Shown one piece after another: positions 24,501 to 38,638 of a stretch of DNA of 64,000 nucleotides. The stretch spans positions 30,339,213-30,403,212 of the forward strand of contig NC_065531.1 in the NCBI RefSeq assembly GCF_020184175.1. The letters run 5' to 3'. The notes under the pieces were generated by a model. The model ran no database searches, was not told the origin of the DNA, and saw only the letters and a program-made list of their open reading frames with translations. This stretch comes from Aphis gossypii (taxonomy: Eukaryota > Arthropoda > Insecta > Hemiptera > Aphididae). The stretch's first letter is position 1. Each line of letters begins with the position of its first letter. Position numbers and translations under genes: made by a program.

Positions 24501-27500
24501 ATCCTCTTCTATTCAAGATATGAAAAACTATGTGATTGGGGAACAGAATCTTACCCACCTCCCATTATATCTACAACTTTAAGGTTAGGCAACGATCTTT
24601 AAAATTAATTCTCACACAAAATCATGAATATGATTATAATAATACTATATTATATATTGATAAGTATTGTTAGGTAATCACAATATAGGTATACCTAATT
24701 CTGAATAAGTCCTTTTCAATAATAATAATGTCTTATAAAATAATAAAATATGAAAACACAATTTTAATATATTAACTTATGTGATAACAATATAAATGAA
24801 TGCCTTTAAGAATTCTAGATATATTTACATCCAAAATAATATATTTTATTCAACTTATATATATTAAATTATATTTTACTTCTCTTCAACAAATTCTAAA
24901 ATTCTGCTGATATGAGCAGTCGGTATTGTCTCACAGAACGAGCCAGTGATTGCAACTAAAATTAACTTATCATAAGAAAAATATGTATGAATAATGATAT
25001 TTTACAGTATATTATTTCAATATTTTGATTGCATTTTGAAAATATTTTTATAAACTAGAAAATATTTTGACAAGAAATCTAGGAGTAGAGAATTTCACAT
25101 GGGAGATAGTAGACTGCCACCTCTGCGCACACATTATACAAGTATTACTTTATACACATTATACGTGCCAGCAAGTTTTATATAATAATGATCAATGACC
25201 ATGACGTCACACTATAATGTATAAGGTCTGCAGGTATATGCAGCGGGTGTAAACTATACGACGTTTTAGGTCTGAAGTGCACTTGGTATAGCCCTCGGGG
25301 GTTTTGTGTTATAATACAAAGGATATATATATATTACCTCTTATTATTTTCGACCATTGTTATCATGAACGTGGTGTATAAAATGAAACGTGACGGCCAC
25401 GGACGTGTATCGTCGGGTGAACACGAGTTTATTTTGTTTGTCGATGACGTAAAGACATTTTTGTAAATTCACTAGATCTGCGTGTTCTTCAACTGTATAT
25501 TTAAGTTAAAATTTTTACTTAAAACGCTTAATGTTATTCAAATGTTGAGTAAAGGAAGATATTTTTATCCGTATAACAAATAGGTACACGGCTTTGCGGC
25601 TATTCCGTTGTTGTTCGACATAACTACGTGTCCTAAATTCGTTAGTAGATAGAAGTGTAACTATAAATTTGTATCTTGTATCTTCAAGTTAAACTTTAAT
25701 AAATTAACTTTTACAATTTTTTTTAATTCCTCCTTAAACCTATTCTACAATGGTCAAGTTCACGTCCCATTTACTGTGTAATATATTATGATGAGTGATG
25801 AATGATGACTGTTGACCAACGAGATAATTATTTTACTCATATACTTGTTAATGTATTGTACGTGGTTTATACTTATATACATATGTATTACGTGTAATAA
25901 TTAATATGTTTTATGTGATGTTTTGTTTTGTCTACAGCTAGGTGTATAGCCGAAGGGTACTGATAATATATATTATATTCTGTAACCTTTACTTATAATA
26001 TTTGAACCTTCTTGGTTCATTATATCCTCAATTATTAAACTTAATGCAATTAATTAATACAGTCTTGCAATTATAATATTATAATAGGTTTATGAAGTAT
26101 TATTTGTACATATACATTGTATATTTCATATAATTTTATTTCGAACATCCGATTTTTAACTGTAAAATTCGTGCCTAAAAAATAATAATAATTAAATATA
26201 TAGTATTTTTATATAATATATATACTTTATATTATATATAATGAGTAATATTTACGTGTTATAGGGGAAAAATACAGTGGTCAAAAGATGGTGAGCCGTT
26301 GCAAAATGGCAAGAAGGTCCGGATAACAAAAAAAGGCATACTCAGGATCCGGACCACTACATACTCAGACCGAGGGACCTATACGTGCATGGGTATGTTG
26401 TGTAAAAATTCAACATTAAAATATTATGTTATCAGTTACTACGTATGTTTGCATTGTATCGTATGAATATAATAATATATACTATATATAGTAATCCTTT
26501 ATCGTAAACAAAGCACCAGACAATATATAAAAAATAAAAGAAATTTAGGGATTTACCTAGAATCATTTTTAATGGTAAGAACAAGTACCTAATAATCAGT
26601 GAAATTGTTAGTAATTAATAATTTTTAAACGAATGTGTAAACAAAAATCAAAAAAATGTAATCAAAAAAAAAAAAGCTCTAAGCGATTACCTAATTCACG
26701 ATAAATAAATCACTTTGTATATTTGTGTATACCTAATGTATTAATGACATTATTGTTTATTTATTGTTTAGCTGGTAATTCCCAAGCCACAATGAACATC
26801 AATATCAAACCCCAACCGGGAGAATTTCCGAGTTCCGAAGAAATCGACAAGCCTTTAAACCAACAAGACCCAGGTACGATTTACATATTGTCGCTATTAG
26901 TTATTATTTCTCCCTTACCCTTCTTTATTTATTTATTATTTTTTTTAAACGTATAGTTATACAGATTCTACATTACGTTTCATTGTCAAACTATATTAAT
27001 TTGACAAGTATGATGTATGATTTTTCACGATGTGAAGCTCGTTATATATTTATAAAGTTTAATTTTCCATATTAAATTTAATACGGAACATAAATTGTAG
27101 TTTAAAGTAATTTCTTGAATTTACCAGTATTAAATATTTTTAGAATAATACATGGAATTAATAGTAAAAAATAGTAAAAAGAACTAAAATTTTTACTCTG
27201 TGAGTAAAATATAATCAATATATCTAACCATAAAATAAATTACATCATACAAAGCTCTGTTAAAAATAATTTTATGACTATTCTAACATGTTTGTGAAAT
27301 GTAAATTTACTGATTTTAAGTTTGACTTTTACTATTTAATTTTTTACCCCTTCCCTCTTCCATTCTTATCGAACAATATTTTTTAGTCGTGTAGTCTCAC
27401 CACTGATATCTTGCATAATATATGATGCTAATTTATTATTGTTGTAATAATTTATTTATGCTTCATGCTATATTCGTTCAAAGGCACAAATCCTTCGTAT

Positions 27501-30500
27501 GCGAATCCGCAAGGGATAGAACCGTCATTTGACATCAGCCACGAACGCATCAAAGGTGAACACAATCGCGAACAAAAACACAAACAGTCTCGACAGAAAA
27601 CTACCACTATGCAATCAACCGTAACGAGTACAGCGTCTTCCGAAAAGCACGTAGTGGCAAGTATCTTTTTGATTTTTACTATTTTCCCATTTAACTTGTT
27701 TCTTTTTTTTTTCTAAAAAAATATTTAATATTGTATTATCTGATTTAACCTGACCTGTTTCCCCCTCCGAAATTGATTATATCGTTTAATAACAACGTTT
27801 TTGGCGCATAAACACGAGTATACTATACCCGAATCTTATAGATATTGTGTATGACTATATAGTAGTTGGTACATTACAACGATTCTTTGTGTCTGTAAAC
27901 AGGAAACAGAGAAAAATGCTATAGAAGTCTCCCCAAAACCCACCACTTCCGGAAGTTCACGAAACTTGCCTCACCTTCACAGTCTTCTTTTTAACCTCAA
28001 GGTGAGATAAAGGAAAATAAAACTGAATTTCCTGGGTTATCACCGTAGACTTTTAGCTCCCTTACATCTAAATATTTATTATTATTAAATATTAAACTAT
28101 ATTGCACATTCCGTTGACTTTAATTTATAATAGTATTTATTTTAATTATTATTAATCATATATACCTAAATACACATATCACATATGTATTACTCATACA
28201 CATGCACACATAAAAACACACACGCACACACACGCGTTTAAACATAAAACATACACACTATAGTAAAATACACATTATTATTACTTGAATATTATAATGA
28301 TATATAGTTTAGCCAATCCTATAATACCATCACCACGTTTTGCCTATTATTATTATCTCACGATTAAACCCTTGCATGTATATACGTACGTATTTGGTTT
28401 TGTTTATTTGAATCCTGTACTTATAACCTAATATTAACGCACCGTCGATTTCTGTAAACATCACGTTATTTTATTTGAGTTGTGCCTACACGTAAATATA
28501 TGAGCCTGGGGAAAGTTTTGTTTCATTTTCCATCCAAAAAATATCATTACAATCATTCATACTAATAAAATGAGTAGGCTCTGTGGCCGTTTCAGGGTGT
28601 GAGCAACGCACGGGTGAATAGAATGTTTATGGAAGAACCGGCAAACCCACCGGCAGAAATCGAAACTACCACTGAGGAAGACTTGTTGGGTAAACCCGTT
28701 TTGCTCGGAAAAGGTACCTATAATATAATATTATAACCTAGTGTTCATTAACACGTTCGCGAGATATGATATAATATTGTAGTTTCGTGATAATATTATA
28801 ATAATATCGTAATTAATTGAAAGATTAATTAAACACTGGCTATGTTATGTGCAGGTGACCGGAAGAGTGTGAAATTTGAATGGGTCATCACGGAATGGTC
28901 GGACTGCTCTCCGCCTTGCGGGGGCAACGGTTTTCAGGTACACTTTTGTTTTATTTAGTTACAATGGCGTAGGTATTTATAATTTATTTCATTGTCGGTG
29001 AACTACCACTCGGTGATATAAATTGTAAATGCATTATTCCTGTTGTTACGTAAATGTTCACATTTCACAGATGAGAGCAGCTCACTGCATGGTCAAACTA
29101 AACAACATGACACAGAGCGTAGACAATAACTTATGCGAGGACGCCCGGCTGCAGACGCCTGTAACCATACAAAAGTGCGAGACGGATGATTGTCCGCAGT
29201 GGTCGGTGACCGAATGGAAACCGTGCGAAGAGTCCAAGTGTTTTACCTGGAACACTGGTTAGTCTCGTCTTACTTCTTCCCTCCCTACTACACACTGAAA
29301 TTCCATGGATAATACCAAACTCTACTAATCTTACTCATTAAAAGCTGAAAAGCGTAATTTTATTCGGATGTATAAAAATTTGTACATCTTAGGATGAAAT
29401 TATTAATAGTAAAAGATGATAATAACAAAAAACTATAATATAATAAATAATAACATTCTTCTAATGATTAAAAACTTAGTATTGTACATTTGTACATAAA
29501 TTATACATTTGTTTGTTCACATGCATTTCTATTTTCGAAAATTATAATTCCCCTAACCGATATTTATTTAAGGTATAATAATTCAAGGAAATTAATTATT
29601 ATTTATTTGCATAGCGCTGACTATTGTACTTCCTATTCAACTATTCTAAGTACGAGTATATCATACTTTTATACATTAAAATTTATTTCCGTATCGTGTG
29701 ATCCAAGTATGCAATTATTACAAGTCAATAAATTTAGACTGCGCTGCTGTTTAACATTCATTGTCTGGCGGGCAAAATTTTTTGAGATGCAATTGCCTTA
29801 AAATGTACAACAGAAAATGTGTCATCACTCGGCAATGAAGTATACTAATTATAATAATATGGAGTAAAAAATTATGTAAAATTACACCTTGTACAAATAT
29901 TATAAAATTCTAAATTTCAAGCAAAAGAAATTGTATGTAAACAATAAATGAATGTAAAATTTAATTTAATATAGTTTGATACAACTAAGTTTTTTATTTT
30001 TTTTTTTTTTATAAGTAACAAAAAAAATATGATAGTTTTTTGTTAAGGATTGATTAGATTTTATTATCGCCCTGGGTTGTACAAAACGTGTTCAATGTAA
30101 AACTTGTAAATAATAACTTTCATCTTTTATTGAGAACAATTAGTAAATCCTAGCACTCTGGAATTAAGTAGAAAAACTTATAGTATGATAACTATAATGT
30201 TTGGGCTTTGTAAATATATATATATATAATATGCGCACTATAGCCTTCTAGTTGTTTCCATCGAACTATATAGATCTCCACGTAAATATTTAACATTATT
30301 TAAATTTTTAAGCACACGTCACCCCCTTTTTTTCACTTTGCGCAGCGATGCAGAGGCGAAACGTGTACTGTCAGAATTCGGATGGAGCCACTATATCGGA
30401 CGAAGCGTGCCACGGGATCGAAAAGCCGGTGAACCGGAAGGAATGCTACAACGATCAGTGCAAAGGCACTTGGAAAGTGGGCGAGTGGTCCGAGGTAAGT

Positions 30501-33269
30501 GTCTGCAGTGTGAGTGTACCTACGCGTAGGTATCTGTGCGCGGGTGACATCGATAAATAATGCAACCGAAGAGAAAAAAAGTGAAAAAGGAAAAAAATAA
30601 AGGGGAAAAGAAAGAAGGGATAAAAATAGAGTTTTTCGATTCGCGTCGTCGTCACTGTCAATTATAAGTTATTTGCGACCGTACACTACCGAGCGAGTGC
30701 GTGTGTTATCTCAATTTACGCCACGTATAAATGAAACTGTCGCGCGACGGTCGATAAACGCGCTGGACCATTTTCGAAGATGTGTAGGGAGTGTGCTTGT
30801 GTGATGTATTTGTATTTATTCACAAATCACTATATTATGTCATGATATTAACATACTGTATCTGCAGTATGTAGATAACTACCTCCGGTTTTCTGAAATT
30901 CCAAACGTCGACCTTATTTTATTTTTATACACATCAATTATTTAATTAAAACGGTCTAGTAATCTGATTGAATTCTATATTTATTGTTTTTTTTTTTTTT
31001 AGTAAAACATAATATACAAAATGCTATTTATTATAATATGCTCTCCTATCTTTTTCTCTCTCACGGGCATGCACGCACACACACATAATATGCGCCACGT
31101 CACAAACACTGGATAAGTGTGTGAAATTTTGAATCGCATGCAAATAAGGCTCAGGATGTATAAAATCAACATTTGACGTGTGTAGATAACATTCGCACGA
31201 ATAACGTCAATCTTCGTCTATATTGTTTCCCCTGTAGTATAGTATAATAATATATTGGTATACACTATACACCGAAGCGGTTTTTACCACTCAAATGTTT
31301 AGAAAAAAGTAAATATAATTTTATTTTCCGAAAATTATCTTTGTTCAACAATAATTTGATTACTGTATACCACGAAATCAATAAATTATGTGTACATAAA
31401 CGTGATTTACGTTTTTAGGATACAAAACGGTATATTATTATTTATTATTTATACATACAAAATAATAAATACATATTATATTATAATACAATTAATGTGA
31501 TGTGCCATTTTTTCCCTATTTTGAATAATATATAAAATTCTGCAGAAATTTCAGAACGAAAATGCTGAACTTCAAATTTTTTTCTCTAAAAAAAACTTTA
31601 CAATCACAAAAATAATATAAATAATTTATGTACGAATCATAAAGTTTAACCAGCTAGTTATTATTATATCATTTAATCATTATACACTTCAGTATTTTAA
31701 AAGTTTTTAATCATTAACAATTCAAACTGTCTCCCACCTGAATTTCTCGTTTCGTTTAAAAATATATAATAGCGTAAGTATACTACCTAGTGTTAGTGTA
31801 TAAATATTTGATTTCAAAAATATTTATGTTTTGTAAATAGGTGTGCAAGTTGACCTGCAATGTTTCTAAACATTAATACCTAATCGTACAAATGTGTAAT
31901 ATCTACATACAACAATTAAAATCTAAAAGTTATTTTAGAATTTCTAGATGATGATTCGTTAGTGCACTCTATGAAAGTCAAGTGAAAAATACGTATAATC
32001 TAATATTATGCGCATAATAGTCAGGTAACAAAATTACGGAAGAAAAGGTTAACGTGATGGACACTATAATAAAACGACTTGACACTATAGCAATTATGAT
32101 AAAATGGTAAACTAATACATCCCTAACTCGAAATCGTCTCAAATGGCATACATAATAATATTTATAACTTAAATACAACTGAAGTGAAACTGGGGCGTAA
32201 TTACCATTATTGCTACACTATATACTTTATTGTTGATAATATAAAGCATATGAGTTAACACGCGATGTCCACAGATGTTATTATAGCGCTATAAGCTCTC
32301 GTCTCTCATATATTTTAAACAAAGGAGTTAAGTATAGATACTACGATGTTCTTTTTGTTTTCAGTGTACGGCGTCGTGCGAAAAGGACGGACTCAGGTAC
32401 CGAATATTGCAGTGCGTCTGGTACGGCACCAATAAGCCGGCCGGGACCGCCTGCCGCGACCAACCCAGGCCGCCGGTGATGAAGACTTGCACAGGACCAC
32501 AGTGCGCAACAAGTAAAAATACACATAACTGTACGAACACTTTAAACAAGAGTAGCGACCTCGTTACGTAGAGCGATAGTCGGTAGACAGATGCGAAAAA
32601 AAATCCCACAACCTTCCATAATCGCGTGAGGCGTTTTGCAGTCCTCTGTTTTGTGTCACGATCGTCAATCGTTTAGGCCGTTTAGGGTTTATAAATCGAT
32701 TATATGTTAATTATCGTTTATTATATGATTGACTTTGCCATACGTAATGTATTCGTATCGAGCGATAAGGATATTTCGTGCAAACATTAATAATTTACAG
32801 TGAATATAAATATATAATAAAAAGGTGCATATAAATTCTTGCGAAATGTACCAAAAAAATGCAGACATCCAAAATCGTATGTAGCTTGATATTTTGATAT
32901 CAAAAACCCCTTTTATTATTCGTATAACGAGATGTAGATAATACTGATCGGTTAAAACTTAAAACTGTACAATCAGTCCGGCATTATCTGGATTTTCAGA
33001 AAGTCGACAAATTATCCTTCGTTCTCGACTCTAATAATTTACTCACTCGCTATAACGCCCCTAAACTCATTGATTAATGATTAGTATTATAGCATGCTAC
33101 TACTCGTCGTATTTGTTAACGTTTTAAAAATTATATAATCATGTAAACTGTTTTTATTACAGAAAACGAATGTGTAGATCACAGCAAACACAACTGCAAG
33201 AACGTAAAACAAATGAACATGTGTCACTTGCGTCAATACCAAACACAGTGCTGTCTTTCGTGTTCATAA
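18552..33269 (+). CDS. ADAMTS-like/punctin (MADD-4/nolo-type) matrix protein, 3' 17 exons
   Basis: Secreted extracellular-matrix protein. ADAMTS-like proteins lack the protease, and in this family MADD-4/punctin organises synapses and nolo acts in the fly nervous system. Exons: 18552-18650, 19260-19392, 21862-21970, 22032-22220, 22312-22463, 23019-23353, 24186-24478, 26265-26392, 26772-26873, 27484-27656, 27903-28001, 28596-28713, 28855-28937, 29071-29257, 30346-30494, 32365-32512, 33163-33269 (stop TAA). All junction phases agree, giving 867 residues. Order: end of one TSR; five TSRs (e.g. CSVTCGDGIRTRKVYC, CSQSCGIGLQMREVNC); an Ig domain (LRCPVNKR..WSKDGEPL..DRGTYTC) across exons 7-9; a Ser/Thr/charged linker; three more TSRs; a six-Cys PLAC domain ending QCCLSCS. 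The intron at 27657 seems to use a GC donor (GCAAGT); GT donors at 27651 or 27654 would also keep frame. The start, signal peptide and spacer lie in exons not found here. The ADAMTS-like class is firm; the exact orthologue is inference. Confidence 0.9.
19640..20720. promoter_or_regulatory. GC-richer island in intron 2, possible internal promoter
   Basis: Inside the intron between exons 2 and 3 of the matrix gene there is about 1 kb of clearly higher GC/CpG content than the rest of the window. A TATAAA sits at 19723-19728, and an insect Inr-like TCATTGA lies about 35 bases downstream (near 19761). Short overlapping open frames on both strands here reflect composition and do not resemble proteins. 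An alternative promoter or enhancer for a shorter isoform is a reasonable guess but is unproven. Confidence 0.25.
22870..22941 (+). repeat. Two-copy 36-bp tandem repeat
   Basis: Units at 22870-22905 and 22906-22941 match at about 33 of 36 positions (core AATAATAATATAGACGATGA). They lie in the intron just upstream of exon 6 of the matrix gene. A unit length of 36 preserves reading frame, and one frame reads FLVDENNNIDDE then FLVDTNNNIDDD. This may therefore be a remnant of a coding repeat from a mobile element, although no supported exon includes it. Confidence 0.7.
25080..25460. other. GC-richer patch in intron 7
   Basis: Within the long intron between exons 7 and 8 of the matrix gene, this stretch has higher GC and several CpG-rich words (for example GCCCTCGGGGG near 25290). 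A TATAAA at about 25377 is followed by CpG-rich DNA. It could be a regulatory element; no coding frame or RNA structure is supported. Confidence 0.2.
28196..28257. repeat. Imperfect (CA)n microsatellite
   Basis: Interrupted CA repeats with CACG variants lie in the intron between exons 11 and 12 of the matrix gene. It is probably polymorphic and has no evident function. Confidence 0.7.
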
Positions 33270-33646
33270 ACACATCACCACTGTAATTTTATTTTTCTAT
33301 TTCAATTTGATTTCTACATTTTAACGTGTTAATAAGTGTTTTAGCATTCATTCCGTTGTACATAATTATTAAATACGATGAGTTACAATAAGTATTAAGT
33401 GTAACGCACGTCTTGTTGAACTAATATTTATATTGTTAAGTAGGTGAAATATTATTTTAATTCGGTTTTGAATGTGTGCCGTTGATTACATAATATGATA
33501 TTTTGTACACTATAGTATACTATTATACTGTTCGTAGCGGTCTATTTTTTTATTGTTCTGTTTTCGAATAGTCGCTAAGGAAATACGTACCTAAGCGAAA
33601 ATCGCCTACTATTATAGGAGAGGGGAGAGTTAACAACTTAAATTGC

Positions 33647-33652
33647 AATAAA
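33647..33652 (+). terminator. Candidate polyadenylation signal of the matrix gene
   Basis: An AATAAA hexamer lies about 380 bases after the stop codon at 33267-33269. Other AATAAA-like words occur farther down in this AT-rich DNA, so the actual cleavage site is uncertain. Confidence 0.35.
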
Positions 33653-36600
33653 AAAAATTGTTTATGTATTCCCTCGAACTACTTTTGTTAAAATTTCATT
33701 AATAAGTTAATCTAACAAAATTATTTAAGTTTTTTTTCTTTTAATAGGTAATCTGTAAAATTTAAACAAAAATTAAAAACTGTTTCGTATTTTAAACTTC
33801 ACAGCATTTTCATTTTAAATACCTTATATTTGTAAATGTAATACAATATCCCATTAAATTTGATTATCCATGCATTTACAAATATCGAAATGACATGTGC
33901 ATAATTTTAATTGATAACTGTTTCAAATTCAAATTTTCTGACTCTTCGCTCAGTTCGCCAAGTGTACTCAACATACAAGACTGTATCTAGCAGAAGCATT
34001 TTCTTCAGTTTTAATTATTTATTCTTAAAATTACTATATTTAGTCGCCTGCATCGATACGCAACAACTTCATAAAAAATAAAAAAAAATTTCAGTCAATA
34101 TTTTTATGATCATATTATCCAAGAAAATATCCTGTATACACTTCTCTATGAGCATTTTAAACAATGTTAAAAAAAAAAATAGTCCAATTATTTTTTATTT
34201 ATAGGGGGGCTTTGTCACCAAAGCTTTCCTAGATTTCTGCCAACTGATACGTATCAATCTTACAATATAAACGATGATACTTAAATACATTCTGTAGGAT
34301 ATTAATATCACGAGTGAAAAACTTAAATAATCGTTCGATATTTACTTCAATAAAACACTTTATGTAGGATTATAATCATATTATTTTAAACGGGCATTAT
34401 AGATATTTTTCGGCAGTTTTATTGACAGTAGGTTTCGTTCAATTCTACCACTGCATTCTTCAACACTTCGATCGTAATAGTCATTATTTAACAATAAATA
34501 TAGTATTAATTATAAATTTTGGTATGTTAATACGATAATTTATTTATGATTTAGGTTTATAATAATAAAAGTTCCACTCTAATCAAATGACTGAAAAATA
34601 AAGAATCGAGAATATCCGATACTCAGTATTGTTTTGTGTATGATTTAAATACAATTTAATATAGGTTGATTATATTAAGTATAAATAATAATTATTATTT
34701 GTACCAAGATAATATATACATTCCACTGTAGTTCAATATAATTTTACGCCATCTATTATGGCAGATTAAACTTCTGGACATGCTGTAAATCCTTCGTATG
34801 TTTGAGTGGCCCCTCAATAAAAATTTAAAAAAAATAATCCAAAATAAAAGCATTTAAAACAATATTATTATACTTCCATAAATTCATGAATGTGTTACAA
34901 AGTTACAACACATTTTGAAAGTTTCATATTATAGTCTGTGCTATAGTGTCGAATTTTATTATTTGTTGTATTATTATAATTCAAGTTCTATTATCATACG
35001 ATACAAATTTCATTTTATTTTATCTATACCTATTTATTCCATTTTAAAGCTAAACTCAAGGTTTCGCTTTGACAAACCTAAAGGACCATTGGGATTTTGG
35101 ACACATCCTTATTACATCAAAATTTGAGCAGTGTTTTAAAAGTTTTAAGTTTTTCATGTAAATAATAAGTATACCTATACCCAGATCACAAAGCAATCGT
35201 TTGTTGCTTGGCAACACGAACATATTAATAATTTATATTCAACATTGTTCGTCTATATACAGCAATTTATAGGTATGCCTAGAATCTATTACTTACCATA
35301 AATTAAAATATAAAATATTATGTTAAATATTAAACATTTTCAAAATTACTATTAGACTTGTCATAAACTAATATTATTGTTATTACTATATATTAGTATT
35401 TACTTGAGCGGCCAGTTCCAAAGCAAATATATTATTGTGACATATTTAACATAAAATAAATATGTTATAAACGATATGACTGATAAATAGATTTTAGACC
35501 ACTATTTAATTACCCTATTTTGAGAGATTAGTTAATTTTATCCTCGTCAGTTAGAATAATATAATACTGTATAAGTTTATGTTAGTTAATTCGTATATTA
35601 AATATAGGTTTATTATTGTAACCAATTTGTTTTATACCTTCTTATTGTTATTATTACTATTTTACCGTTATTTCGATTTTATATAACTACTTACCTACCT
35701 AAATAATTATTATAGTATTACATTAATATTTTATATGTCGACTTTGTTTGCCAGTTGTCATTATTAACATATAGACAAACAGTCGACTAAAAACATTACA
35801 TTTTATGTATTATGTACTATGTACATAATAGTATAAAACCATTATTATTTTACCCTATCGCCATACCTATACAAATTATAGACTATTAATTAACCTATAA
35901 ACTTAGTTATGATAAATTAATGAAAACATATTAGTAGCCCAAAGTATCAACTGTATTTTGAAATTTGACACATTTAGGTACAATAATAATATGATGTTTT
36001 CAATTTTATTTGTCGTTGAACTTCATTATTTTAAACGCATATAAATCGTAGTCGTTCATTCGGAAATATTGTGCAACATTATTATTATAAACATAATTAT
36101 TTATACTATATTATATTATAATTTGTTTTGTTGAAATTATAATATGTTAAAATAAAATTGTACAGCGTTGTAATGTATTGCTTTGATATAAACTAAATTT
36201 AGTTGAGCCCATAATAATTATTAGGAGACAAATAATAAGTATGTTGATTTGAAAAAAAAATTATGATTATTATTATTGTGCTAAAATAAAAACGAATTTT
36301 GTAATAAATTTTTATTTTGTGTCTACTCATTGATTACAATATCATAATGTTATAAGATATAACACAAAAGTTATACCACAAAATAATATATTAATTATTA
36401 TGTAAATTGTTAATAACTATAATATTATTAAAAATATAGTTCATACTTATAATTTACTTATAATTAATTTTTTTTTTTTTTTTTGTAGATACCTTATTAT
36501 ATGTCTGTAAATTGTATAATGGATATTGTTTTATTACTATACTATTTAATAATGTATAGGTGCCAATAATAATTTATCAACTAACTGAATAATTTCGAGG

Positions 36601-37542
36601 TTTACAGGTTAGTAGTTGGTATTTGATTATTTTAATTTTTTTATTTAAATAAGAGTTATTATAATGTTTTATAAACTTTCCTATTCATAAAAAATAAAAA
36701 ATAAATAAAACAATAATCCTGCATTGGCAGACCGCAAATATTTAAGAAAAAAAATTCCAATATGTTTTATATTATTATCTTATTCTTATATATTTCTTTG
36801 AAACATATAAAATTCTAATCATTTAAATATAATATAATGCCACTTAAATGCAATCACAATATTAGGTACTTTATCTTTTTTCGAATGACGGAACACTTAA
36901 CATTTTATAAGGTTTTTGCGGAACACAGCCGTAAAATAAAGCAGTAAATAGTAATAGGTAATATATTTTTTTTAATTTTTTAATATATTAAACAAATATA
37001 GCATAAAATAATGTGCGTACAATATGTTGGTGAAATAAACCAACGAAATCTAAAATGATTATATAGGTACAGTATACAGTATACACATATATTGTTATAC
37101 ACGTATTATATCTTTGTGTTTTGATAACAGTAAAAATGTTAAGAGAATGAAACTAGGTAACAATTTTTTTCACCGTTTTTAAAATTTTATCGGAAAACTT
37201 ATCCTTAATCAACGGAACACCGGTTAAGAACTACTGCTCTATAGTCTATAGAAATGGTATTCAAGGTTATATCAATTAATAAAATAGTTATTTATGGTAT
37301 TGATCATAATTTAAAGTATAAAGTATTATTTTATTTTTAAACTATAGTTTAAAAATTTATAAGGAAAAAATTTACACTGCAAAAGTCGGTTACTTCTAAT
37401 TTTAAAGTCATTGGCTGTGCGGAAGTGAGAATTTATAATATTATTTAATAGTATATTAAATTAATAATGTTAAGTTGTTACAATATAGGTACATCTGTGA
37501 AAAAAGAATTATCAATAAAATAATAATGATAGGAAAAGGTAT
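33653..37542. other. Intergenic and probable 3' UTR; no gene recognised
   Basis: Strongly AT-rich. Words such as GCGGAACAC (about 36920) and ACGGAACACCGGTTAAGAAC followed by TACTG (about 37210-37234) resemble an inverted hAT MITE terminus (CAGTAGTTCTTAACCGG). No intact pair of ends or target duplication was found, so this is at most a decayed copy. Confidence 0.35.
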
Positions 37543-37550
37543 GATCTGAA

Positions 37551-37599
37551 CACGGTTTAAGATATACTTTAGATATATTTTAGTGTATCTTAAACCGTG
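37551..37599. mobile_element. 49-bp palindromic micro-MITE with perfect 8-bp target duplication
   Basis: The unit begins CACGGTTTAAGATATAC and ends GTGTATCTTAAACCGTG, so its arms are inverted copies (16 of 17 positions) around a loop of about 15 bases. It is flanked by the exact octamer GATCTGAA on each side (37543-37550 and 37600-37607). An 8-bp target duplication points to hAT-class transposition. At 49 bp it is far smaller than ordinary MITEs. Confidence 0.8.
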
Positions 37600-38229
37600 G
37601 ATCTGAATATTAATATATAGGTTAAACCTATCCTAATATACCTACCTAATAAGTTAAATATAAAATTATATTTTAATGTTACATAATTAAAATACTATAA
37701 AAATATTTAAAATTGTTTGTGATTCAATACTTTTAGATATAAGCTACTGGTTATCTTAAATGTAAACAGAAATGTTTTTTAAGCAAATTTGGCGAGTGAA
37801 GAGTGAGTTCGTGTATGAAAAATATTATGTAAAACATAGCCACATACGTGTTTGATTGTGTACTCATTACTAAAAATGGGAACAATAGTATTTTGAAAAT
37901 GTGTCGCACTGTTGCCGCACAACAATATGATATGGTAAAAAATATTATAATAAATTAATAATAAGATCATTAGTTATTCTGGTCTATGGCTCAACAACCA
38001 TAATAAAAAGACATATCAATATAAAATATTATATAGACAATAAAATAAATAAAATGTATATTAAATCGGAAACATGTATATATTATACACACGAACAATG
38101 ATAAAGGATCCAGTCTCTTCCGGTCAAAGCTGTTGCCCAAAGTCTGAATAAATTATTCATTAAAAATATAATACAAATATGTATATTATGTGTATAATAT
38201 AATACATATATTATACATGTATATGAACC

Positions 38230-38290
38230 AACTAGCTTTCGTTACCCGACGTTGCCCGGGATTTAATTTGCTAGGGCTTATAGTAAACTG
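38230..38290. repeat. Fragment of an ACTAGCT..CCCG dispersed repeat
   Basis: The word ACTAGCTTTCGTTACCCG, followed by GTTGCCCGGGATTTAA, stands out by its CpG content. It resembles the boundaries seen at 5137 and 6278. It is probably a terminal fragment of the same kind of repeat; the family is not identified. Confidence 0.4.
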
Positions 38291-38638
38291 TATGCAAATA
38301 ATATTTAAAACGATGTCAGAATGCCGGGTTGAAAGTTGAAATTAATAAAGATATATGCTGTATACAATCTGTATAAATAGTAAATACTAAATTCACTGAT
38401 CTACAGATACGAGTAGGTGTATTTAATAAATAAAATAAATAAACAAATAAATTGGACGGCGTTCGTGAAAAAGGGTATAAGTCAAATAATTTAGTTATAG
38501 CTTTTGACACTTTTATCATCCAGCGTTGTCTACCAGCTACCTAATAATATATTATTTTATTAGATTGTAGTAGTTGTGCAATTCTGAAGGAGATTTACTT
38601 ACCTATAACTATATGGCTATATAACTATGGCAATATAT

